This document shows positions 50,312 to 59,213 of a stretch of DNA of 64,000 nucleotides, piece by piece. The notes beneath the pieces are model-generated. The model ran no database searches. It saw only the letters and a program-made list of their open reading frames with translations, and was not told the origin of the DNA. Positions within the stretch are counted from its first letter, which is position 1, and each line of letters begins with the position of its first letter. The DNA lies in assembly GCF_942548115.1 (NCBI RefSeq), contig NZ_OW824151.1, positions 2,728,001 through 2,792,000 on the forward strand, written 5' to 3'. Origin of the DNA: Aeromicrobium sp. Leaf245. GTDB lineage: Bacteria; Actinomycetota; Actinomycetes; Propionibacteriales; Nocardioidaceae. Both the position numbers and the translations under genes were made by a program.

Positions 50312-50659
50312 ATGGCACACAAGATCGCGTCGATGCCGTTCGGCTCGGTGTACCCGCACTACGTGACGAAGGTGGAGAAGAAGGGCCGCACCGTGGCCGA
50401 GCTCCACGAGGTCGTCACGTGGCTCACCGGCTTCGACGACGACGCGATCGCCCAGCACCTCGCGTCGGGGACGACGTTCAAGGAGTTCTTCGACCAGGCT
50501 TCGCTGCACCCGAACGCCTCGCTGATCACGGGCTCGATCTGCGGCGTGAAGATCGCCGAGATCGAGGACCCGCTCATGCTGCGGGTGCGCTACCTCGACA
50601 AGCTCGTGGACGAGCTGGCCAAGGGCCGCCCGATGGAGAAGGTGCTGCGCACCCCCTGA
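50312..50659 (+). CDS. DUF2200 domain-containing protein
   Basis: A 115-residue protein starting MAHKIASMPFGSVYPHYVTKVEKKGRTVAELHEVVTWLTG and containing FFDQASLHPNASLITGSICGVKIAEIEDPLMLRVRYLDKLVDELAKGRPMEKVLR, an end-to-end match to the DUF2200 pattern I remember. Function unknown; the fold is alpha/beta and the protein is soluble. TACCCT lies exactly 6 nt before ATG 50312, so it is probably leaderless. Confidence 0.9.
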   Translation: MAHKIASMPFGSVYPHYVTKVEKKGRTVAELHEVVTWLTGFDDDAIAQHLASGTTFKEFFDQASLHPNASLITGSICGVKIAEIEDPLMLRVRYLDKLVDELAKGRPMEKVLRTP

Positions 50660-50702
50660 CGCCGCACGGGGGGTGGCGCCCCCGTCCCACCCACCGGACG
50701 CA

Positions 50703-50806
50703 CGATTCTGCCTTCGCGCGCGAGACGCCGAACGATGCTGCGTTCGTGACGGGATCCCGTCGCGAACGCAGCATCGAACCGGCCTTCGCGCGGGAACGCA
50801 GAATCC
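50703..50806. repeat. nested 104-bp palindrome made of four GAACGCAGnATC-like units
   Basis: Four related 14-mers lie symmetrically about one centre (50754.5): CGATTCTGCCTTCG (50703), CGATGCTGCGTTCG (50733), CGAACGCAGCATCG (50763) and GGAACGCAGAATCC (50793). The inner 44 bp (50733-50776) form an almost perfect palindrome around GACGGGATCCCGTC. It lies between convergent genes and could be a terminator, REP-like element or small non-autonomous repeat. Confidence 0.75.
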
Positions 50807-50829
50807 TGTGTCGTGGCGCGGGCGACCCG

Positions 50830-52569
50830 CTACCGCAGGGCGGCCGCCAGGTCCGACTCCGGCACGGTCGGCAGCATGAGTCGAGAGCCCGACCCCTTCC
50901 CGATCGTGACGGTGTTGAGGGCGGGGATCGATGGGAGCGACAGCGCCGACTGCCCCACGAGGGAGACCTGGATGCGGTGCCCTGCCTTGAAGCGGTTGGC
51001 GATCGGCCACAGCTCCACGTGGTAGTCGCGGGCGGCGCCGGGGAGCGCGAGCTTCGGGTTGCTGTAGTCGCCGTAGGGCTGCACCAGGTTCCCGTCGGAG
51101 TAGAGCGACTTCTCCTCGACGACGCCCGGGAACGCCGAGTTGAGCCGTCCGACGGTCATGGGGTGGGTCGTGCCGTCGGGCCAGACGTCGGAGACCACGG
51201 CCCAGATCGGCGTGGAGACGCCGCTGGTGGAGAGTCGGACGTCGAGCGTGCCCGGACCGATGGCCGTCACCGACTCCTTCAGCGGGGCCGACGTGAAGGT
51301 GAGCCCGGTCAGGTTCGTCAGCTTCATGTCGGTCAGGAACGGGATCCACGTGGTGAGCTGGTTGAGCGGTGCGCCCAGCGTGGAGATGGTGTGCGGATCG
51401 ACCTGCGTCGGGAGCGACGTGAAGGCGGCGTACGACTGCCGACTCGTCGTCGCGTCGGGCTCGATCGTCAGGCTGCCGTCCTTGGGCGAGGCGCTCGTCC
51501 CGGCTCGCTTCGCGGACAGGGAGAGCGGCGTCCACGACGTTCCTGGCAGCGGCCACGACGACCCGTCGTAGCGGAGGAACTGTCCGTCCAGGAACTGCTC
51601 ACGACCGCCGTCGGCCACGAGCATCTGCACCGCCGGCTCGTCCTCCACGCCGTTCTGGACGCCGAGCACCCATCGGTCGAGCCACTTGTCGATCTGCGCG
51701 GCACCGTGGTCGGTCCCGCGTGGGGCTCCGTCATGGGCACCGACCACGAGCAGCTGCGCCGGTGTGCCCTGCGCCTGCAGCTGCTGGAACGCCTGGTAGT
51801 CCCCGCGTGGCTCGACGTCGAAGACGCCGTCGATGAGGAGCGTGGGCACCTCGTTCGCGTCGCCGCGGAACCCACGCTCCTTCCAGTAGGTGTTCAGGGT
51901 GGGGTTGAGCAGTCCCGCACTGAGCCCGGAGCCGAGCAGGCCGAGCACGGTCTCGGTGCCGGACAGCGGGTCGCGGGAGAGACGCTGGTCGGCCTGCACG
52001 AGCGCGAGGCCGCCGATGGCCGAGAGCACGGCGAGCCCGGGGACCGAGTTGGGGACGCCGCCGGGGACCAGCAGGTCGCGGTACAGCTCGAACGTGCCCG
52101 ACCGCATGACGGCGGCCTTCACGCACGGCAGCTCCTGGTGCTGGGAGTTGAAGTAGGTGATCGCGCTGGCCGAGAACCCGACCACGGCAAGGCGGCCGTC
52201 GCTCCAGGGCTGGGAGCATGCCCACGCGAGGGTGTCGCGCACGTCGCGCTGCGTCTTCGGCCCGAGGACGTCGAACCCACCACCGCTGTCACCCGTGCCG
52301 CGGATCTGGACGGTGAGGAAGTTGTACTCCTCCCCCACGCTGAAGCTGGCCCCGCGCTCGCCGTAGGGCGTGAACTCGACGACCGTCGGTCGCGCCTGCA
52401 GGGGCGCAGCGCCGCTGACCGCCGCCGCGAGCGACGCGCCGGTGCTCGTGGTCACACGCACCTTCGTGGTCTCGGGCTCTGCCTCCGCGGCGTTCGCCGG
52501 CGCGCCGAGCGCTCCCAGCACGAGCGCGGTGGTGGCGGCGACGAGCAGTGACCGGGAACGAGTGACCAT
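50830..52569 (-). CDS. secreted CocE/NonD-family (X-Pro dipeptidyl peptidase S15-like) hydrolase
   Basis: A 579-residue exported hydrolase. The signal peptide MVTRSRSLLVAATTALVLGALGAPANAA ends at ANA-A. The alpha/beta hydrolase core has RGTGDSGGGFD, AVVGFSASAITYF (G-x-S-x-S nucleophile region), Asp in DGVFDVEPRGD and His in GAHDGAPRGTDHG. A C-terminal jelly-roll domain ends the protein. Family members cleave esters or proline peptides such as cocaine and X-Pro. GGAGG precedes ATG 52569. A cluster of ACCAGT repeats lies upstream. Confidence 0.85.
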   Translation of the reverse strand: MVTRSRSLLVAATTALVLGALGAPANAAEAEPETTKVRVTTSTGASLAAAVSGAAPLQARPTVVEFTPYGERGASFSVGEEYNFLTVQIRGTGDSGGGFDVLGPKTQRDVRDTLAWACSQPWSDGRLAVVGFSASAITYFNSQHQELPCVKAAVMRSGTFELYRDLLVPGGVPNSVPGLAVLSAIGGLALVQADQRLSRDPLSGTETVLGLLGSGLSAGLLNPTLNTYWKERGFRGDANEVPTLLIDGVFDVEPRGDYQAFQQLQAQGTPAQLLVVGAHDGAPRGTDHGAAQIDKWLDRWVLGVQNGVEDEPAVQMLVADGGREQFLDGQFLRYDGSSWPLPGTSWTPLSLSAKRAGTSASPKDGSLTIEPDATTSRQSYAAFTSLPTQVDPHTISTLGAPLNQLTTWIPFLTDMKLTNLTGLTFTSAPLKESVTAIGPGTLDVRLSTSGVSTPIWAVVSDVWPDGTTHPMTVGRLNSAFPGVVEEKSLYSDGNLVQPYGDYSNPKLALPGAARDYHVELWPIANRFKAGHRIQVSLVGQSALSLPSIPALNTVTIGKGSGSRLMLPTVPESDLAAALR

Positions 52570-52584
52570 GGGGACCTCCGGATA

Positions 52585-52629
52585 ACTGGTGCGTCCGTAC
52601 CAGTAACAGACCAGTACGTGTGTACCAGT
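52585..52629. promoter_or_regulatory. four ACCAGT operator half-sites upstream of the secreted hydrolase
   Basis: ACTGGT (52585) and ACCAGT (52599, 52610, 52624) have centre spacings of 14, 11 and 14 bp, that is two paired sites 25 bp apart. The first pair is an inverted repeat, the second a direct one. Probably a regulator-binding cluster; the regulator is unknown. Confidence 0.5.
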
Positions 52630-52656
52630 TCTCGGCCGTCCTGCCAAGACCTTCGT

Positions 52657-53502
52657 TCAGATCGGGTCCCCCGCGGCACGTCGTCGCACCATCGCCAGGA
52701 CCCCGGCGTCAGCCCGGAACACGATGCCGCGCACTCGTCCGTCCTCGATCGTGAAGTCGAAGGCGACCTTCGCCTCGCCGCGGTGGATCCATGCAGCGCC
52801 GGGACGGTCTCCGACGAAGACCGGGAAGGCGGCGTGCGCCCCACCCCGGAAGAAGCCCGCGACGTCGCCGGCGCCGTCGAGCCGGCTCGGCGTGCCCAGG
52901 GCCACGGCCGCGGCGTCGCCCTCCACGACCACGCCCGGGGCGAGCAGCTCGAGCAGCCGCTCGAGGTCTCCCTCCTTCGCCGCCGCCATGAACGCGTCGA
53001 CCACCTCCCAGGCGGCGAGCCGGTCCTCGGGCACGGGCGCGCTCACCTTCGCCCGTGCCCGCGAGGCGAGCTTGCGCGCCGCGGCCGGGGTCGTGTCGAG
53101 CATGGCAGCGATCGTCGCGAAGTCGAAGGCGAAGCTGTCGTGCAGCACGAACGACACCCGCTCGGCCGGGGTGAGCCGGTCGAGCACCACCTGCAGCGCG
53201 ATCCCGACGGTGTCGGCGAGCACCACCTCGTCGACCGGGTCGGCCACCGTGCCGCCCGGATCAATGTCCTCCACGGGGATCGGCGTGCGCGCTCGGAGCC
53301 GGTCGAGGCAGAGCCGCGACGTGACCGTGGTCAGCCATCCCGGCAGGTTGTCGATCGGCTGCTCCGTGCCGTGCAGACGCAGCCACGCGTGCTGGACCAC
53401 GTCCTGCGCGGCGTCGTGGTCGGAGAGGATGCGCGCAGCCAGCCGCAGCAGCCGCGGGCGTTCGGCCTCGAAGGCGGCGGTGAGGATGTCGTCGGAGGGC
53501 AC
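52657..53502 (-). CDS. ECF41-type RNA polymerase sigma factor with NTF2-like C-terminal domain
   Basis: A 281-residue SigJ/ECF41-like sigma factor from GTG 53502. Region 2 (~1-75) contains AAQDVVQHAWLRLHG and LPGWLTTVTSRLCLDRLRAR; region 4 (~100-160) has LTPAERVSFVLHDSFAFDF and TPAAARKLASRARAKV. The C-terminal ~115 residues form an SnoaL/NTF2-like domain (EVVDAFMAAAKEGDLERLLELLAPGVVVEGDA), which in this group modulates activity instead of a separate anti-sigma. The upstream promoter fits the ECF41 consensus exactly, implying autoregulation. Confidence 0.92.
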   Translation of the reverse strand: MPSDDILTAAFEAERPRLLRLAARILSDHDAAQDVVQHAWLRLHGTEQPIDNLPGWLTTVTSRLCLDRLRARTPIPVEDIDPGGTVADPVDEVVLADTVGIALQVVLDRLTPAERVSFVLHDSFAFDFATIAAMLDTTPAAARKLASRARAKVSAPVPEDRLAAWEVVDAFMAAAKEGDLERLLELLAPGVVVEGDAAAVALGTPSRLDGAGDVAGFFRGGAHAAFPVFVGDRPGAAWIHRGEAKVAFDFTIEDGRVRGIVFRADAGVLAMVRRRAAGDPI

Positions 53503-53539
53503 GTCGTCACACTTTCGTCGTCCGGATCGTCACCACCAT

Positions 53540-53566
53540 GACGCACGCCGGACCGAGCGTGTGACA
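53540..53566 (-). promoter_or_regulatory. ECF41-type autoregulatory promoter
   Basis: On the minus strand TGTCACA (53566-53560), 16 bases, CGTC (53543-53540). This is the ECF41-group consensus as I know it, positioned 38 nt before the GTG of the sigma gene. Confidence 0.75.
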
Positions 53567-53612
53567 CGACGACCCACTTCCCCGGCGGGAGGTGCTGCGA
53601 AAGGATGGACCC

Positions 53613-53855
53613 ATGAAGAGCATGACGTGCCAGGACCTCGGCGGACCGTGCGACCTCGTGCACTCAGGGGAGACCGCCGACGAGGTGATCGTCGCCCAGG
53701 ACGCGCACCTGAAGGAGCGCGAGAAGGCGGGGGACGCCGCCCACCAGCCCGCCCGTGACGACATGAAGGGTCGCTGGCGCCGGCCCCGCAAGTCGCTCGG
53801 CTGGTACAACGACGTGAAGAAGCGGTACGCCGAGCTGCCCGACGACCCCGCCTGA
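53613..53855 (+). CDS. DUF1059-like small protein
   Basis: An 80-residue protein starting MKSMTCQDLGGPCDLVHSGETADEVIVAQDAHLKERE. The CQDLGGPCDLVHSGETADEVI pattern (residues 6-26) resembles DUF1059 proteins with two conserved Cys (6 and 13). The C-terminal half is Arg/Lys-rich and less typical. AAGGAT lies exactly 6 nt before ATG 53613. Divergent from the ECF41 gene and thus possibly linked to it. Function unknown. Confidence 0.7.
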   Translation: MKSMTCQDLGGPCDLVHSGETADEVIVAQDAHLKEREKAGDAAHQPARDDMKGRWRRPRKSLGWYNDVKKRYAELPDDPA

Positions 53856-53868
53856 ACCGACCCGAACG

Positions 53869-54540
53869 TCAGGTGCGGGCGGCCACGACCTCGCGGCCGC
53901 GGGTGGACTCCGCGAAGCGCGCCACCATCGTCCGCAGCTCGTCGGCCCCGACGTTCGCGCCGAACGGCTCGGTGCCCGGCTCCAGCCGGACTCCGTCGGC
54001 CAGTCCGCCGATGACGACAGGTTCGAAGCCCAGGTCGTCGACCAGTGCGGCCACACGGGAGACGGCGTCGGCGGAGTCGCCGGCGACCGCGATGGCTCGA
54101 CGTCCGGGCGCACCTGCGGGCAGGGCGCCGTCCTCGAGGTCGTGGTAGCCCATGTGGTTGAACGCCTTGACGACGTCGGCACCGGCGAGGAACGCCTGCA
54201 CGATCTCGCTCGTGGACGTGCGGGGGTCGGTCAGGTCGTCGCGCACGCCGTCGACCTCCCACCAGTAGTTCATGGCGTCGACCACGACCTTGCCGACGAG
54301 CGCGGCCACCGGGATGGACCGGTACTTGCCGAGCGGCAGGGCGAGGACCACGAGGTCGGCCCTGGCCGCGGCGTCGGCGGCGGTCGTGGCCACGGCGCCG
54401 GGCGCGAGCACGTCGACCGTCAGCTCGATGTCCTCGGCAGGACCCGACCCCGCGACGAGGACGTCGTGACCGGCCGCGACGGCGAGCCTTGCCAGCACCG
54501 TGCCGACCTTGCCGGCGCCCAGGATGCCGACGGTGGTCAC
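53869..54540 (-). CDS. F420-dependent NADP reductase-like NAD(P)-binding protein
   Basis: A 223-residue Rossmann protein starting [27 protein letters not shown], with [16 protein letters not shown] and [12 protein letters not shown], the pattern of NADPH-dependent F420 reductase-like proteins. The DAMNYWW segment is typical of this subfamily. GTG 54540 overlaps the stop of the LLM flavin gene by 4 nt, so the two form an operon and may share a coenzyme system. The F420 link is inferred from family; the exact substrate is unknown. Confidence 0.85.
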   Translation of the reverse strand: MTTVGILGAGKVGTVLARLAVAAGHDVLVAGSGPAEDIELTVDVLAPGAVATTAADAAARADLVVLALPLGKYRSIPVAALVGKVVVDAMNYWWEVDGVRDDLTDPRTSTSEIVQAFLAGADVVKAFNHMGYHDLEDGALPAGAPGRRAIAVAGDSADAVSRVAALVDDLGFEPVVIGGLADGVRLEPGTEPFGANVGADELRTMVARFAESTRGREVVAART

Positions 54541-55658
54541 GCCTGCACCCCCGCCGGAACCACGGCGTCGGCGGCGAGCAGCTCGCGGACACGCGGGATG
54601 ACCTCGGTGCCGTAGAGCTCGACCGAGCGCAGCCGGTCGGCCGCCGGCGTGGAGCCGGTCGTGTAGATCATGTCGAAGCGACCGACCCCCAGCGTCCTGA
54701 TCGCGGCCGCCATCTTGGTCGCGACCGTCTCCGGGGAGCCCAGGTAGAGGGAGCCGTGCTCGATCTCGCGCTCGTAGTCGCGCGGTGTGACCGGCGGCCA
54801 GCCGCGGTCGCGGCCGATGCGGTCGCGCGACGCCTTGAAGTGCGGCCAGGCGATCTTCGCGGCGGCCGCGTCCGTGTCGGCCACGAAGCCCGGCGAGTGC
54901 ATCCCGACCGGGTGCGCCGTGGTTCCGAACTTCTCGGCAGCCCGGCGGTACAGGTCCAGGTAGGGGGCGAAGCGGTCGGCCGGTCCGCCGATGATCGCGA
55001 TCATGAGCGGTAGGCCGTACTTCGCGGTGCGGACCACGGACTGCGGCGACCCACCGACCCCGACCCAGGTGTCGAGACGTCCGGAGTCGGTCTTGGGGTA
55101 GACGTCGGCGTCCGCGAGGGCGGCGCGCGTGCTGCCGCTCCAGGTGACGGGCTCTTCCTTCAGCAGCTCGGCGAAGAGCTCGATCTTCTCCTCGAAGAGC
55201 GTGTCGTAGTCGGCCAGGTCGTAGCCGAACAGCGGGAACGACTCGGTGAACGAGCCTCGACCGAGGATGACCTGTGCCCGACCGTTCGACAGTGCGTCGA
55301 GGGTGGCGAAGCGCTGGAACACCCGAACCGGGTCGTCCGACGACAGCACGGTGACGCCCGAGGCGAGCTTGATGCGCTCCGTTCGCGTGGCGATGCCGGC
55401 CAGCACGGTCTCCGGGCTGGAGATCGCGAAGTCGGACCGATGGTGCTCACCGAGCGCGATCACGTCGACGCCCACCTGGTCGGCCAGCACCGCCTCGTCG
55501 ACCACCTGACGGATCGCGTCGGCGTGCGAGAGCAGCTCGCCGTCCGCCCCCTGGGGGATGTCGCCGAAGGTGTCGAGCCCGAAGACGACGTCATTCGTCG
55601 CCCCGGTGCTCGAGGAGGTGCTCGACGCCGTGCTCGCGTCGTGGGAGTGGGTCGTCAT
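54537..55658 (-). CDS. LLM class flavin-dependent oxidoreductase
   Basis: A 373-residue luciferase-like monooxygenase. After a Ser/Thr-rich N-terminus the barrel begins [14 protein letters not shown]; landmarks are [75 protein letters not shown] read as the conserved strand-turn set, and [15 protein letters not shown]. These use FMN or F420. ATG 55658 has GGAAGG 8 nt upstream; a 20-bp palindromic operator lies further upstream. The pair with the downstream reductase suggests a cofactor-coupled role. Confidence 0.9.
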   Translation of the reverse strand: MTTHSHDASTASSTSSSTGATNDVVFGLDTFGDIPQGADGELLSHADAIRQVVDEAVLADQVGVDVIALGEHHRSDFAISSPETVLAGIATRTERIKLASGVTVLSSDDPVRVFQRFATLDALSNGRAQVILGRGSFTESFPLFGYDLADYDTLFEEKIELFAELLKEEPVTWSGSTRAALADADVYPKTDSGRLDTWVGVGGSPQSVVRTAKYGLPLMIAIIGGPADRFAPYLDLYRRAAEKFGTTAHPVGMHSPGFVADTDAAAAKIAWPHFKASRDRIGRDRGWPPVTPRDYEREIEHGSLYLGSPETVATKMAAAIRTLGVGRFDMIYTTGSTPAADRLRSVELYGTEVIPRVRELLAADAVVPAGVQA

Positions 55659-55686
55659 GGCGGCCGCCTTCCGGTTCGAGGCCAAT

Positions 55687-55706
55687 GTAGTTCAACGTTC
55701 ATCTAC
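55687..55706. promoter_or_regulatory. MarR-like palindromic operator upstream of LLM gene
   Basis: GTAGTTCAACGTTCATCTAC is palindromic at 16 of 20 positions, centred on AACGTT, and lies 29 nt before the LLM start. TTGAA-containing flanks extend the symmetry. The regulator gene is not adjacent. Confidence 0.5.
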
Positions 55707-55816
55707 TTCAAGGTTCGACCCTCCCCCACTATTCCCGGTCGCATCGTGCGAACGCCTGCGGCCCGACCGCGACCCGTCGTACCGTGCTCGTCCATGCCGA
55801 GCGATGGGAGTGGCTC

Positions 55817-56713
55817 ATGGCATCAGGTGACATCGTCGCGGGCAGGCACCGTGCGTCGACCAGCGACACCGACAAGCGCATGCGCCTGCGCTACGCAGGG
55901 ACCTGCAGACTGTGCGACGCACACCTGCCGGCGCGCGAACCAGCGATCTACGAACGGTCCAGCAGGACCGTGCGCTGCATCGACTGCTCGGCGTCCGGAC
56001 CGGCGCAGCCGCCGGCCGCGGCGGCGGCTGCGGCCCCACCAGCTGCTCAGGACGTCGAACCGTCCGACGTCGCACCCGGGTCGGCCGGTGCGTCCGCACG
56101 CCGTGAGCACGAACGCCGCCGGTCCAACGACGAGAAGCGACTGCGCGAGCGGTGGGGCCGGCTCGGTGGCCTGGCGGTCGCACTGTCGAGCGAGCCCCAG
56201 AGCACCGCGGCCCGGTCCAAGGGCGCCGTGGGCGAGGAGCGGGTGGGCAGGATGCTCGACGACCTCGTCGACCGCGGCGTGCTCGCGCTCCACGATCGCC
56301 AGGTCCCCGGGTCCCGCGCGAACATCGACCACCTCGCCGTCACCGCAGCGGGGGTCTGGGTGATCGACGCGAAGCGCTACACCGGGCGACCCCGGCTCAG
56401 CGTGGAAGGGGGCGTGATCCGTCCTCGCGTCGAGAAGCTGTACGTGGGGAGCCGCCACTGCACCCGCCTGGTCGACAGCGTGCTGAAGCAGGCCGGCCTC
56501 GTCCGCGATGTCGTCGGCGACCAGGTACCCGTCCACGCGGCCCTGTGCTTCGTCGACGCCGACTGGCCCCTGATCGGGGGCGACTTCGTCACGCGCGACG
56601 TACGGGTGGCGTGGCCGAGGCGGCTCTCCGCGGCGCTGACGAGCGACGCCGGTGCCCCGATCGACCAGCACGACGTGCAGCGACGGCTCGCGGAGGTCTT
56701 CCTCCCGGCCTGA
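55817..56713 (+). CDS. NERD (nuclease-related) domain protein with zinc ribbon
   Basis: A 298-residue protein. The N-terminus has Cys pairs CRLCDAHL and CIDC (a likely zinc ribbon), then an Ala/Pro linker. The NERD domain (~120-240) shows GAVGEERVGRMLDDL, NIDHLAVTAAGVWVIDAKRYTG with the D...DAK nuclease-type motif, and GGVIRPRVEKLYVGSRHC. GGGAG precedes ATG 55817. NERD proteins are predicted nucleases of unknown target, sometimes plasmid- or defence-linked; here no defence partner is nearby. Confidence 0.85.
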   Translation: MASGDIVAGRHRASTSDTDKRMRLRYAGTCRLCDAHLPAREPAIYERSSRTVRCIDCSASGPAQPPAAAAAAAPPAAQDVEPSDVAPGSAGASARREHERRRSNDEKRLRERWGRLGGLAVALSSEPQSTAARSKGAVGEERVGRMLDDLVDRGVLALHDRQVPGSRANIDHLAVTAAGVWVIDAKRYTGRPRLSVEGGVIRPRVEKLYVGSRHCTRLVDSVLKQAGLVRDVVGDQVPVHAALCFVDADWPLIGGDFVTRDVRVAWPRRLSAALTSDAGAPIDQHDVQRRLAEVFLPA

Positions 56714-56723
56714 CCTCCTGGAC

Positions 56724-57503
56724 TCAGGCGTCAGCGGGCCGTCGAGCGACCAGCGCGGCCGTCACGACGACGATCACTGCGGCCGCGACCAACGCGGCCA
56801 CGAGCACTCCCGTGGTGCCGTCGGCGTTGCCGGTGACGGCGATCCCGACCATGGCCCAGGTACCGGCCGCGGCGTACGCCACGATGCCACCGGTCCGCAC
56901 GAGCACGGCGAGCAGCACCACGGCGGCGACGGCCAGCACGGCCAGCTGCCAGGGCAGCTCGTCCGCCTCGACGAGCCCGGCGTCGACCATCGCCGTCGAG
57001 ACGTTGAGGAAGAACGCGGCGGTGACCCAGCCGGCGTAGAGACCCACGGACGCACGCGTGAGCACGGAGAACCACCCCGGCTCGAACGTCGAGCGCGCGG
57101 TGGTGAGCACGGCATCGATCGCGGCCACGAACATCACGAGCAGCGCACCGGCGGTCGCCAGGCTGCTGTCGAGTCCCGCCAGCACGATCCACACCGCTCC
57201 ACCGAGGTACAGCACCATGAGATCGACCTGCAGACGTCGCGGAACCGCGTGCGCACCTCTCACCAGCACGGCGACGGACTGTGCGATCGCGAGGGTGTAG
57301 ATCACGCCCCAGATCGAGAACGCCCAGCCGACCGGGGTGATCAGCAGCTCCGGGCCCGACCCGGCTCCGGGCGAGCTGCCCGGCCCGTTGATCGTGACCA
57401 CGGGTGCCACCACCTCGAGGATCGCCGCCGCCAGGACCGTGAACGCCAGCCAGCGCTCCCCGCCGTGAGTCGTCACCGACCTCGTGTCATTCGTCGTCAC
57501 CAT
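56724..57503 (-). CDS. polytopic membrane protein, TspO/tryptophan-rich-like
   Basis: A 259-residue membrane protein with about seven hydrophobic segments. LLITPVGWAFSIWGVIYTLAIAQSV and LYAGWVTAAFFLNVSTAM resemble the tryptophan-rich/TspO-like segments that bind porphyrins or cholesterol in true TspO, but the length and number of segments are greater. I am not certain of the family. ATG 57503 has no strong Shine-Dalgarno. It ends 11 nt from the convergent NERD gene. Confidence 0.6.
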   Translation of the reverse strand: MVTTNDTRSVTTHGGERWLAFTVLAAAILEVVAPVVTINGPGSSPGAGSGPELLITPVGWAFSIWGVIYTLAIAQSVAVLVRGAHAVPRRLQVDLMVLYLGGAVWIVLAGLDSSLATAGALLVMFVAAIDAVLTTARSTFEPGWFSVLTRASVGLYAGWVTAAFFLNVSTAMVDAGLVEADELPWQLAVLAVAAVVLLAVLVRTGGIVAYAAAGTWAMVGIAVTGNADGTTGVLVAALVAAAVIVVVTAALVARRPADA

Positions 57504-57551
57504 GTCTCGACAGTACGGACGAATCGAGGGTTCAGCGCGTCGTGCGCACGC

Positions 57552-58718
57552 TCAGGGCCGACCTACCGATACCGGTCCGGACGGGCTTGGAACGCTGGCA
57601 TCGGCGTGGATCGGCCCGTCCATCTGGCCGAGCCGGCGACCGCTGCCGCCCCGACGCACGGCCACCAGCTCCGCTGCGATGCTGAGCGCCGTCTCCTCAG
57701 GCGTCTGGGCACCGAGGTCGAGTCCGAGGGGCGAGCGCAGTCGCGCCAGCTCCGTCTCCGTGACGCCTTCTTCGCGCAGCCGCCCCATCCGCTCGTGGTG
57801 CGTGCGTCGCGAGCCCATCGCCCCCACGTACCCGACGCGGGGCAGGCGCAGTGCCTGCTGCAGGACGGGCACGTCGAACCGCGCGTCATGAGTCAGCACG
57901 CAGACCGCCGTCCGCGCATCGACGCGACCCGCCGCCGCCTCTTGCTCGAGGTAGCGGTGGGGCCAGTCCACGACCACCCGGTGTGCCTGCGGGAAGCGCT
58001 CGGCCGTGGTGAAGACGGGGCGCGCGTCACACACCGTGACGTCGTAGCCCAGGAAGCGGCCGGCGCCCGCGAGGGCACCGGCGAAGTCGACGGCGCCGAA
58101 GATCAGCAGCCGGGGCGCGGGAGCCCACACCTGCACGAACGCTCGGACACCAGTCCCGAGCAACGAGCCGTCCGCACCGCAGTGCACCTGGCCGGTGGTT
58201 CCGGCGGACAGCATCGCCCGGGCCCGGCCCGTGAGCGTCCGCTCGAGGTCGGGAGCCAGCGTGGTGCCGTCGGGGACCGCGTCGGGGAGCACCGTGATCC
58301 GCGTGCCAACGACTTCGGGCTCCGGATGCTCCAGCACGGTCACCGAGGCCGAGGCGGCCCCGGCGGCGGCACGCTCCGCGAGCGTCTCGAGGTCGGCGGC
58401 CTCGTCGAGCCGCTGCACGAACACCTCGATCCGTCCGCCGCACGTGAGCCCGACGTCGAACACCTCGTCGGCGGCGAAGCCGAAGGTGCGCAGGCTGGGC
58501 GCACCCGTGGCCAGGGTGTTCTCGGCGAGGTCGAACACGGCGGCCTCCACGCAGCCGCTGGAGACCGACCCGGCGACCTCCCCGCCGGCCGAGACCACCA
58601 TGGCCGCACCGGGGAGTCGGGGAGCCGACCCCGACGTGCCCACCACCGTGGCGAGGGCCACGGGTGACTCCTGCGCCCAGCGAGCCGCGCTCGCGAGGAC
58701 GTCGTCCGCGACGGCCAC
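57552..58718 (-). CDS. XdhC family molybdenum-cofactor sulfuration/insertion protein
   Basis: A 388-residue XdhC/CoxI protein. The N-terminal XdhC_CoxI domain contains ALATVVGTSGSAPRLPGAAMVV, SVSSGCVEAAV and LTCGGRIEVFV; the C-terminal Rossmann domain has LLIFGAVDFAGALAGAGRFLGYDV and VCVLTHDARFDVPVLQ. It inserts sulfurated molybdenum cofactor into the hydroxylase encoded by the two preceding genes. The GTG start follows the 2Fe-2S subunit stop by 2 nt. Third gene of the operon. Confidence 0.93.
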   Translation of the reverse strand: MAVADDVLASAARWAQESPVALATVVGTSGSAPRLPGAAMVVSAGGEVAGSVSSGCVEAAVFDLAENTLATGAPSLRTFGFAADEVFDVGLTCGGRIEVFVQRLDEAADLETLAERAAAGAASASVTVLEHPEPEVVGTRITVLPDAVPDGTTLAPDLERTLTGRARAMLSAGTTGQVHCGADGSLLGTGVRAFVQVWAPAPRLLIFGAVDFAGALAGAGRFLGYDVTVCDARPVFTTAERFPQAHRVVVDWPHRYLEQEAAAGRVDARTAVCVLTHDARFDVPVLQQALRLPRVGYVGAMGSRRTHHERMGRLREEGVTETELARLRSPLGLDLGAQTPEETALSIAAELVAVRRGGSGRRLGQMDGPIHADASVPSPSGPVSVGRP

Positions 58719-58720
58719 GG

Positions 58721-59203
58721 CTACCGCATCAGCTTCTCGCCGGCGCGCACGGCCTCACGGATGCGCGTGTACGTGCCGCAGCGGCAGACGTTGCGGATCG
58801 CGTCGAGGTCGTCGTCGGTGACGGCGCGGCCCTCGCGACGGACCTTCTCGACCAGGGCGACGGCCGCCATGATCTGACCGGGCTGGCAGTAGCCGCACTG
58901 CGCGACGTCGCGCTCGATCCACGCCTGCTGCATCGGGTGCAGGTCGTCACCGGGCGTCGTGTCGGCGAGTCCCTCGATCGTGGTCACCTCGTCGGAGGCC
59001 GAGAGCTTGTCGACCGGCACGGCGCAGGGGTTGAACGCCTTGCCGTTGAGGTGCGAGGTGCAGGCCTTGCAGACGTTGATCCCGCAGCCGTACTTCGGTC
59101 CCGTGACGCCGAGGACGTCGCGCAGCACCCAGAGCAGGCGCACGCCCTTCTCGACCTCGACGGTGACCTTCTCGCCGTTGAGCTGAAAGCTGTAGCTGGG
59201 CAT
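58721..59203 (-). CDS. 2Fe-2S subunit of molybdenum hydroxylase (IorA-like)
   Basis: A 160-residue two-cluster iron-sulfur subunit. The N-terminal plant-type ferredoxin cluster uses Cys in GCGINVCKACTSHLNG and NPC; the second, CO-dehydrogenase-type cluster uses CGYCQPGQ and CRCGTY. It transfers electrons from the molybdopterin subunit encoded 10 nt upstream. GAGGAG precedes ATG 59203. Similar to the small subunit of isoquinoline 1-oxidoreductase. Confidence 0.95.
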   Translation of the reverse strand: MPSYSFQLNGEKVTVEVEKGVRLLWVLRDVLGVTGPKYGCGINVCKACTSHLNGKAFNPCAVPVDKLSASDEVTTIEGLADTTPGDDLHPMQQAWIERDVAQCGYCQPGQIMAAVALVEKVRREGRAVTDDDLDAIRNVCRCGTYTRIREAVRAGEKLMR

Positions 59204-59213
59204 GAAGGGCTCC

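Noticed and set aside
55715..55735. Second SigR promoter on the minus strand upstream of the LLM gene
   Set aside because: A GGAAT is present, but 18 bp downstream there is no GTT, so the consensus fails.
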